Positions 1 to 4,994 of a stretch of 7,689 bases of DNA are shown here, piece by piece (the first letter of the stretch is position 1; the number at the start of each line of letters is the position of its first letter). A model generated the notes under the pieces. That model was given only the letters and a program-made list of their open reading frames with translations, made no database searches and had not been told where the DNA came from. This DNA comes from Chloroflexota bacterium (GTDB lineage: Bacteria > Chloroflexota > UBA6077 > CF-72), in the NCBI GenBank assembly GCA_019242065.1, contig JAFAWJ010000862.1:1-7689 (forward strand). Reading direction: 5' to 3'. A program made the position numbers and the translations under genes.

Positions 1-140
1 CCGGTGAAAGCCTGCCGGTTGACAAGGGTCCGGGCGACGTGGTGATTGGCGCCACGCTCAACACCACCGGCAGCTTTGTCTTCAGAGCCACCCGCGTCGG
101 CTCCGACACGACGCTTGCGCAGATCGTGCGACTCGTCGAC
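1..140 (+). pseudogene. copA: Inverted internal fragment of copA (actuator-domain TGES loop onward)
   Basis: Read on the plus strand from position 3, 46 codons give [20 protein letters not shown] and continue through [13 protein letters not shown] to LAQIVRLVD. This is the CopA actuator-domain segment (TGES phosphatase loop and the strands after it) that should directly follow the …GRSAVDES encoded by the minus-strand copA. The bases cc at 1-2 fit the end of the Thr codon of TGES. Homology stops at 140, where the sequence turns into the reverse complement of the copA N-terminal region. The 12 bases 129-140 (CGACTCGTCGAC) encode RLVD on this strand and VDES on the other, so the two pieces meet on shared sequence. 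The fragment has no start of its own and cannot make a working product as arranged. Confidence 0.88.
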
Positions 141-1082
141 CGCCGAGCGACCGTCCTCGACGAGGCCGTCCACCGGCACCTTTTCGCCAGGTCGCACGCG
201 CACCAGGTCGCCAACCTGCACCGCCTCGATGGGCAGATCGCGCTCGAGACCGTCGCGAACAACGCGCGCGGTTCTGACCTGGAGACCCATCAATGCCTGG
301 ATAGCCGCGCCGGTCTGCCGTTTGGCGCGTGCTTCCAGCCAGCGGCCGAGCAGGATCAAGGCGATGACGATGACGCCGGTTTCGAAGTACAGGTCACCCG
401 GGAACCCCAACTGCATGGCGACCCGCGGCCACAGCGTGACGAAGGCACTGTAGGCGTAGGCGACACTCGTGCCGACGGCGACCAGCGTGTTCATGTCGGT
501 GCCGCCATGCCGCGCGGCGGTCCACGCGGCCTGATAGATGGGACGCCCGGCCCAGAACTGGACGATCGTCGCGGCAATCAGCATCACCGGTGCCAGGACG
601 TCCATGGGCACGCTGGTCGGCGCGTAGGTGAGCGCCATCATCACGACGCCGACTGTCAGGCTGACAACCCACTTGCGTCGGAGGTCGTCGAGCTCACGCT
701 GTCGCTCCAACTCCACAGGATCCACATCCGGCGTTGTCGACTCGGACGCCGCCGATGGCTGCGGAGCCGCGGCGACCGCCTGATCCGTCACACCGACGCC
801 GAAAGCCGGACGTGTCGGCGCCACCGAACTTCGAGAGGGATCCAGCTCTCGCACGCCATAGCCCGCTTTTTCGACGGCCGCCCGCATACCCGCCGCCGAG
901 GCGATCTGCGGGTCATACACGACGTGCGCTTTTTCGGTCGCCAGATTGACCGTGGCATCCCGCACCCCGTCGACGCGGCCAAGGGCCTTTTCGACACGTC
1001 GCACGCAGGACGCGCACGTCATGCCCGTGACGGGAAAGGTCACTTCGCTGGTCTCGGGCGCAGCCAGATCGGGGATGGTCAT
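1..1082 (-). CDS. copA: Copper-translocating P1B-type ATPase CopA, N-terminal part only; homology breaks at 129
   Basis: Inner-membrane pump that exports Cu(I) using ATP. The frame is open from the ATG at 1082 to the window edge, but only residues 1-318 (1082..129) are CopA. Seen in order: one heavy-metal-associated domain (about 13-78) with the GMTCASC Cu(I)-binding motif at 20-26; a Pro/Ala-rich linker (about 82-120); four predicted membrane helices (about 138-156, 161-182, 193-217, 231-252), with the conserved [14 protein letters not shown] at the start of the third; then the start of the actuator domain ending GEKVPVDG…GRSAVDES. In the family MLTGES follows at once; here the frame continues into an unrelated antisense translation (from HDLRKRR). 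The CPC motif, the phosphorylated DKTG and the ATP-binding domain lie outside the window. The gene starts 10 bases after the csoR stop, so it is the second gene of a csoR-copA operon. No strong Shine-Dalgarno is visible; translational coupling is likely. Identity is very secure, integrity is not. Confidence 0.93.
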   Translation of the reverse strand, partial: MTIPDLAAPETSEVTFPVTGMTCASCVRRVEKALGRVDGVRDATVNLATEKAHVVYDPQIASAAGMRAAVEKAGYGVRELDPSRSSVAPTRPAFGVGVTDQAVAAAPQPSAASESTTPDVDPVELERQRELDDLRRKWVVSLTVGVVMMALTYAPTSVPMDVLAPVMLIAATIVQFWAGRPIYQAAWTAARHGGTDMNTLVAVGTSVAYAYSAFVTLWPRVAMQLGFPGDLYFETGVIVIALILLGRWLEARAKRQTGAAIQALMGLQVRTARVVRDGLERDLPIEAVQVGDLVRVRPGEKVPVDGLVEDGRSAVDESHDLRKRRVGADAGGSEDKAAGGVERGANHHVARTLVNRQAFT

Positions 1083-1092
1083 GCTGGTGGAC

Positions 1093-1356
1093 TTACTTCC
1101 GCGAGAGCTCGAACAGGTCGCCCAGCTCGCGGATCATCTCGTCGTCGCGACCTTCTTTGAAGCCGGTTGGCACGCACGTGGCCAGGTGACCTTCGAGGAG
1201 CGCGCTCTCGAAGGCCTTGATGGCGCGCTCGACCGCGTACGACTGCTTGAGGATGTCGACGCAGTAGACGTCCTCTTCGACCATCTTACGAATACCCCGC
1301 AGGTGGCCTTCGATAGTCGCCAGGCGGTTCAGGATCTGCTTTTTGTCAGCTTGCAC
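1093..1356 (-). CDS. csoR: Copper-sensing transcriptional repressor CsoR
   Basis: An 87-residue all-helical protein of the CsoR/RcnR/FrmR (DUF156) family, which as a tetramer represses copper-efflux genes and releases DNA on binding Cu(I). The Cu(I) ligand set is complete: Cys32, His57 and Cys61, with the same spacing as Cys36/His61/Cys65 in Mycobacterium tuberculosis CsoR. Tyr31 and Glu77 match the second-shell Tyr35/Glu81 pair of that protein. There is no N-terminal His as in nickel-sensing RcnR, so copper is favoured over nickel or formaldehyde. The start is GTG (1354-1356), supported by GGGAG seven bases upstream. It is the first gene of an operon with copA and probably represses its own promoter through the C/G-tract sites between it and the divergent SDR gene. 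Length is typical of the family. Confidence 0.96.
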   Translation of the reverse strand: MQADKKQILNRLATIEGHLRGIRKMVEEDVYCVDILKQSYAVERAIKAFESALLEGHLATCVPTGFKEGRDDEMIRELGDLFELSRK

Positions 1357-1363
1357 GCTCGTT

Positions 1364-1368
1364 CTCCC
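1364..1368 (-). promoter_or_regulatory. Ribosome binding site of csoR
   Basis: GGGAG on the minus strand, seven bases before the GTG at 1356. It supports the GTG start and the 87-residue product. Confidence 0.6.
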
Positions 1369-1369
1369 G

Positions 1370-1392
1370 ACCCCCTGGGGGAGGGGGGGTAT
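1370..1392 (-). promoter_or_regulatory. Candidate CsoR operator (C/G-tract inverted repeat)
   Basis: On the minus strand this reads ATACCCCCCC, then TCCCCC, then AGGGGGT: A/T-flanked C and G tracts arranged as an imperfect inverted repeat, with a tight CCCCC-A-GGGGG at its downstream end. CsoR-family operators are known to be pseudo-palindromes of C and G runs (TACCCC…GGGGTA type). The site lies between the predicted transcription start and the csoR ribosome binding site, where a bound tetramer would block transcription of csoR-copA. Assignment is by composition, position and the adjacent csoR gene; binding is inferred. Confidence 0.5.
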
Positions 1393-1403
1393 CTTGGGTC
1401 AGA

Positions 1404-1433
1404 GGTATAGCGCGGCGGCCTGCGTGGCGTCAA
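1404..1433 (-). promoter_or_regulatory. Sigma70-type promoter for csoR-copA
   Basis: On the minus strand, -35 TTGACG (1433-1428), an 18-base spacer, and -10 TATACC (1409-1404). The -35 matches consensus at five of six positions and the -10 at four of six. The predicted start, near 1397, is just upstream of the candidate CsoR operator and about 40 bases before the csoR start codon. Confidence 0.55.
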
Positions 1434-1455
1434 CCCCCTCCCGGGTGGGGTGGGA
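1433..1455. promoter_or_regulatory. Second CsoR-like pseudo-palindrome in the csoR/SDR divergent gap
   Basis: On the plus strand ACCCCCT, then CCCGGG, then TGGGGTGGGA: an imperfect inverted repeat of ACCCC/GGGGT arms around a CCCGGG centre. The arm GTGGGGTGGGA resembles the right half of the M. tuberculosis cso operator as I remember it. It touches the -35 of the csoR promoter and ends five bases before the putative -10 of the SDR gene, so a protein bound here could affect both directions. This is inference from pattern and position only. Confidence 0.38.
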
Positions 1456-1459
1456 CCGC

Positions 1460-1465
1460 TACCAT
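1460..1465 (+). promoter_or_regulatory. Possible -10 of a leaderless transcript for the SDR gene
   Basis: TACCAT fits the TANNNT form of a -10 element and lies six bases before the ATG at 1472. No Shine-Dalgarno is present ahead of that ATG. This layout is typical of leaderless mRNAs, common in Actinomycetota and some other high-GC groups. No good -35 is seen at the usual distance. Confidence 0.3.
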
Positions 1466-1471
1466 CTCGCG

Positions 1472-2287
1472 ATGACCAGCCCCCACCCCGATCTCAGCGG
1501 TCGCGTCGTCGTCGTCACCGGTGCGGCGCGCGGCATGGGCCACGCCTACGCCCAGGCCTTCGCCGCCCGCGGCGCCCGCGTCGTCGGCCTCGATCGCTCC
1601 TGGCCCGCGTCGCCGTCCGTCGCTCTGGCCCTGACCGTCGACGTCACCGACGCCGACCAGGTCGCTGCGGCGTGCCACGCCAGCCTGGAACGCTTCGAGC
1701 GAGTCGACGTCCTGGTCAACAACGCCGCCATGCGTCAGCGTGATCTGTATCCCCCGCACGGCGCAGCCGCGGTGCTGGAGACCTCCGACGACGACTGGCA
1801 GCGCATGTTCAGTGTCAACATCTTTGGTGTCCTCAAAGTCATCCGCGCTTTCGTGCAACCCATGCTGGAGCACCGGCGCGGCAGCATCGTCAACGTGTCG
1901 TCTGGCGGCAGTGTGGGGCGCGCCTCGGATACCGAGCCGGGCGTGTGGTACGGCCGCAATCCGGCGTTCCGCAACGAGCCGTACGACGCGTCGAAAGCCG
2001 CGCTCACCAACATGAGCTTCTTTCTGGCGGACGAGCTGAAGTCGTCCAACGTCGCGGTGAACGTCGTGTTTCCGTCGGGGACGCGGACGACCGGTTCCGA
2101 CGAGATGGTGGCCGGGCGCGGTGTGCTGGGGATTCGGGTCGGACGACTTCTGCGACCGGAGCACGTCGTTCCGCTGGTCCTCCACCTGGCTGCCCAGGAC
2201 GCTTCTGGCGTGACGGGCCAGGCGATCGACGCCGTCACTTGGAACGCCGGGCACGGCTTTGGTGGCGCTGAAGACTGGCTCGCCTGA
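1472..2287 (+). CDS. Classical short-chain dehydrogenase/reductase (SDR)
   Basis: A 271-residue Rossmann-fold NAD(P)(H)-dependent oxidoreductase; the substrate cannot be told. Visible motifs: TGAARGMG (16-23) dinucleotide-binding turn; Asp41 at the end of the second strand, which usually favours NAD(H) over NADP(H); NNAA (83-86), a variant of NNAG; Asn116; Ser143/Ser144; and YDASK with Tyr171 and Lys175. The Ser-to-Tyr distance is about 27 residues against about 13 in typical members, because of an extra segment around GVWYGRNPAFRNEP that probably shapes the substrate pocket. The C-terminus (VTGQAIDAVTWNAGHG) is of normal type. The ATG at 1472 was chosen because upstream in-frame starts (to 1343) would run through the csoR promoter/operator region and add residues unrelated to the fold. 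It is divergent from csoR and convergent with the LAL regulator. Soluble, presumably cytosolic; no signal peptide. Confidence 0.93.
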   Translation: MTSPHPDLSGRVVVVTGAARGMGHAYAQAFAARGARVVGLDRSWPASPSVALALTVDVTDADQVAAACHASLERFERVDVLVNNAAMRQRDLYPPHGAAAVLETSDDDWQRMFSVNIFGVLKVIRAFVQPMLEHRRGSIVNVSSGGSVGRASDTEPGVWYGRNPAFRNEPYDASKAALTNMSFFLADELKSSNVAVNVVFPSGTRTTGSDEMVAGRGVLGIRVGRLLRPEHVVPLVLHLAAQDASGVTGQAIDAVTWNAGHGFGGAEDWLA

Positions 2288-2299
2288 TGCCGGCTACCT

Positions 2300-4951
2300 T
2301 CAGAGAAGGTCCAGCTCCCGCGCGCGGACCAGTGCTTGCGCACGGTTGCGGGCCTCGAGCTTGTGGAGAATGCGCGCGACGTGGACCTTCACCGTCTCGG
2401 GCGAGATCACCAGCTCTTCGGCCAGTTCTCGGTTCGAGTGGCCGCGCGCCAGCAAGCCCAGCACTTCTCGTTCGCGAGCGGTCAGCACGCTCGCGGTCTG
2501 CGGCGTCCCACTGCTGGGCGTCCCAAATGCGCTGAGCAGCTCCGCGGTGTAGTCCGTGTGAATACGGTGTACCAGCGCATCGCGCAGGAGCGCCTCCACG
2601 CCGGCACCCTCGCGCACGAACGTCCGCACGTAGTTCTCTGGCGCGGCGGACTCCAGCGCTGAGGTCAGCACCCCGAGCGCCTGTCGCTGCAGACTGTGCG
2701 CCTGGAGCGCCAGCGCGTGCAAGATGTCCAGCGCGATCACGTGCCACACCCGACCGGCCGCCAGTGCGCCGCCGCGTCGTGCGTCGACCACCGCCCCGAC
2801 CCGGTCATGTGCTCCCAGCGCCAGCCAGGCGCGCAGGAGCATCTCGGCGACGCGGTCATCCGCCAGGTACCGCAGCGCAGTCGTGTCCTCCGCCTCCGCG
2901 CTGGCTGCCCAGCGTCGAACGGCCACCAGGTCACCGCGCAATAGATCGACCCACGCCCTGTCGGCCGCGAGCCCGCGCCGCACGACACGGTTGTCCCAGG
3001 CTGAAACGAGCTCGGTGACTTGCTGGATGGCAGCTTCGGCGCCGGGCAGATCACCCCGCGCCAGGCGGAGTTGGACGTTCGCAACCCCAAACGGAAATTG
3101 ATACGCGCCCTGTCCCACCAGCGCCGCCATGCCACTGGCTTCCTCGAGCATCGCCTCGGCCTCGTCCAGCCGGTTCCATTCGCGCAGGACTTCGCTGAGG
3201 CGAATTGACGCGTGGGCCACCTCGGGCGAATGCGTCAACCCGATGGCCTGACGTGCCTCGGAGGCGGCAGCGTAGGTTCGATGCAGTTCGCCGGCGGCCA
3301 GGCTGCAGTGGGCGGCCGCGTTCAGCGTCAGCCGGCGGAGTTCGGTGTCCGTGTCCTGATCCACGAGCTGCTGGGCTTCGCGAACGAGCGGTCGCGCCGC
3401 TCGCGGGTCGCCTCGCAGGCTCCAGGCGCGACTGAGGGTTGCCAGCGCCTCCAGGCGTAGCTGCCGCTCATGGCTGGGAATGGCCGCGATGGCACGCTGC
3501 CCATACTCGATGGCCTGATCGATCTCGCTGCGTTGGATGGCCAGGCTGAGGCGAGCGCGCTCGACGGCTCCCAGCAAGGCAGTATCTCTGGACTGAATGG
3601 CTTGTTGTTCGGCGGCCTGCAGCGCGCGCTGGGCGGTGTCCGCGTCCTCAGCTCGCGCGCGGCGCACCAGCGCGAGGCCGTACTGGTAGCTGAGCAGTGG
3701 GTGTCGCTCGCGGACGGTGTCGGGCAGGGCGCTGAGCCAGCGGAAGAGCGTGGTGTATTCACCGCGCATGCGCAGCGGCTCCATCCATGCCTCGATCAGC
3801 TCGGCCGCGGTGTCCCACGCGCTGCCGCTCACGGCGTGTTCGACGGCTTCTTCGCGCAGCCCATGCCACGCGAACCACGTGCTTGCGCGGACGTGGAGAT
3901 TCGCCACCTCGTCAGGGAACGTCAGCAGGAGGTGATGGCGCAGCACGTCCTGAAACAGATGGTGATAGCGATACCACTCGCGTGTGTCGTCGAGCGGCAC
4001 CACGAACAGGCTGTCGCGCTCGAGCTTCTCGAGCTGCGCCTGGCTGTCGACAGACTCGGTGACGGCATCACACAGGGGTCCGCTGAGTCGATCCAGGACG
4101 GCGGTGCGCAGCAGGAATGTCTGACGCTCCGCGGGCTGGTGCTCGAGGACCTCCTCGACCAGGTAGTCCAGCACGTGGCGATGGCTACCGGCGAAAGAGT
4201 CCAGAAAACTGCCTGGGTCAGACCGGTCGCGCATGGACAGGGCGGCGAGCTGCAGACCGGCCCACCAGCCCTCAGTGCGTGTTTCGAGCAGCCGCACATG
4301 GGCGGCGGTGAGATCGAGACCCATGGTGTCGCTGCAAAACCGCGACGCCTCGTCGGCGGTACACCGCAGATCGGCGGCGCGCAGCTCGAGCAGTTGCCCG
4401 CGCCCGCGTAACCTGGACAGCGGCAGGGCCGGGTCGACGCGGGTGCCGAGCACCACGTGGAGTCGGGAAGGCAGATGGTCGAGCAGGAAGGCCAGCTCCG
4501 CGTCGAGCGCGGCATCCTCGGCCAGGTGATAATCGTCGAGCACGAGCACGACGTCGCGGTCGAGCTCGGCCAGGCTCACGATGAGCTGGGCCGCGATTGC
4601 CGTTGGCAGCCGCGGGCGGGACGCCAATGGGTTATCGAGCCCCTCGAGGCTCAAGCTCGGCCACGCCTCCTGCAGCCCCGCGACGATGTAGGCCCAGAAG
4701 CGCGCCACGTCGCGGTCGGCGGCGTCGAGCGACACCCAGGCGTACGTGCCAGATTCGAGCGTCGCCAGCCACTGGGCCAGCAGGGTCGTTTTCCCGAAAC
4801 CCGCGGGCGCGGCCACCAGCGTCAATGGCAGCCGCGTGGCCGCGTTCAGCTGTTGGAGGAGCGCATCGCGAAGCACCGAGCGTGGCCGTCCACGGGGTAC
4901 GACCAGCTTGGTGGGCAGCAGCGGCACGTCGTCGCGCTGGTCGAGGGTCAC
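2300..4951 (-). CDS. LAL-type (MalT-like) ATP-binding LuxR-family transcriptional regulator
   Basis: An 883-residue regulator with MalT architecture. The N-terminal ATPase of STAND type carries Walker A (AAPAGFGKTT, residues 47-56), the family-typical WVSLDAADRD…RFWAYIV stretch just after it, and Walker B VVLVLDDYH (134-142). A long helical middle (roughly 330-800), rich in Ala/Leu/Arg, fits the TPR-like sensor region. The C-terminal LuxR HTH occupies 823-883 (LTAREREVLGLLARGHSNRE, then LVISPETVKVH). In the family, inducer binding with ATP drives oligomerisation and DNA activation; the inducer here is unknown. I chose the GTG at 4951: GGAGG lies three bases upstream and the conserved LPTKLVVPRGR motif follows. 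An ATG at 5074 would give 924 residues but overlap the sulfatase gene by 80 bases with low-complexity Arg/Ser sequence. The gene lies 43 bases downstream of the sulfatase in the same direction and may share its transcript. The 3' end converges on the SDR gene with a 12-base gap. Confidence 0.93.
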   Translation of the reverse strand: MTLDQRDDVPLLPTKLVVPRGRPRSVLRDALLQQLNAATRLPLTLVAAPAGFGKTTLLAQWLATLESGTYAWVSLDAADRDVARFWAYIVAGLQEAWPSLSLEGLDNPLASRPRLPTAIAAQLIVSLAELDRDVVLVLDDYHLAEDAALDAELAFLLDHLPSRLHVVLGTRVDPALPLSRLRGRGQLLELRAADLRCTADEASRFCSDTMGLDLTAAHVRLLETRTEGWWAGLQLAALSMRDRSDPGSFLDSFAGSHRHVLDYLVEEVLEHQPAERQTFLLRTAVLDRLSGPLCDAVTESVDSQAQLEKLERDSLFVVPLDDTREWYRYHHLFQDVLRHHLLLTFPDEVANLHVRASTWFAWHGLREEAVEHAVSGSAWDTAAELIEAWMEPLRMRGEYTTLFRWLSALPDTVRERHPLLSYQYGLALVRRARAEDADTAQRALQAAEQQAIQSRDTALLGAVERARLSLAIQRSEIDQAIEYGQRAIAAIPSHERQLRLEALATLSRAWSLRGDPRAARPLVREAQQLVDQDTDTELRRLTLNAAAHCSLAAGELHRTYAAASEARQAIGLTHSPEVAHASIRLSEVLREWNRLDEAEAMLEEASGMAALVGQGAYQFPFGVANVQLRLARGDLPGAEAAIQQVTELVSAWDNRVVRRGLAADRAWVDLLRGDLVAVRRWAASAEAEDTTALRYLADDRVAEMLLRAWLALGAHDRVGAVVDARRGGALAAGRVWHVIALDILHALALQAHSLQRQALGVLTSALESAAPENYVRTFVREGAGVEALLRDALVHRIHTDYTAELLSAFGTPSSGTPQTASVLTAREREVLGLLARGHSNRELAEELVISPETVKVHVARILHKLEARNRAQALVRARELDLL

Positions 4952-4952
4952 G

Positions 4953-4959
4953 CTCCTCC
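4953..4959 (-). promoter_or_regulatory. Ribosome binding site of the LAL regulator, deciding its GTG start
   Basis: GGAGGAG on the minus strand ends one base before the GTG at 4951; the GGAGG core is three bases away, slightly closer than usual. It favours this start over the longer ATG start inside the sulfatase gene. Confidence 0.5.
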
Positions 4960-4973
4960 GTGTGAATAGTAGT

Positions 4974-4985
4974 GGGGCTAGCCCC
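4974..4985. repeat. Perfect 12-base palindrome between sulfatase and LAL regulator
   Basis: GGGGCTAGCCCC lies in the 43-base gap between the sulfatase stop and the regulator ribosome binding site. As RNA it would form only a four-base-pair stem with a four-base loop and no U-run follows, so it is a poor terminator. It could be an operator for a dimeric protein, possibly the regulator itself, or chance in GC-rich DNA. The palindrome itself is certain; its function is unknown. Confidence 0.45.
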
Positions 4986-4994
4986 GTTTCCGAG

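Noticed and set aside
39..1160. Plus-strand open frame of 373 codons
   Set aside because: Only its first ~34 codons are meaningful (the inverted copA piece); the rest is the antisense of copA and csoR with Arg/His-rich, non-family sequence.
1430..2254. Minus-strand open frame of 274 codons opposite the SDR gene
   Set aside because: Antisense shadow; composition is Arg/Val/Gly-rich without motifs, whereas the plus strand has all SDR motifs.
2296..2310. Possible terminator hairpin ACCTT-CAGAG-AAGGT between the convergent genes
   Set aside because: Only a five-base-pair AT/GC stem that includes the regulator stop codon, with no U-run on either strand; too weak to call.
3470..4411. Plus-strand open frame of 313 codons inside the LAL regulator
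   Set aside because: Antisense shadow typical of GC-rich DNA; no recognisable domain and no ribosome binding site.
2300..4951. STAND ATPase considered as an antiphage (Avs-like) defence protein
   Set aside because: The C-terminal LuxR HTH and MalT-like layout identify a transcription regulator; no effector domain or defence-gene neighbours are present.
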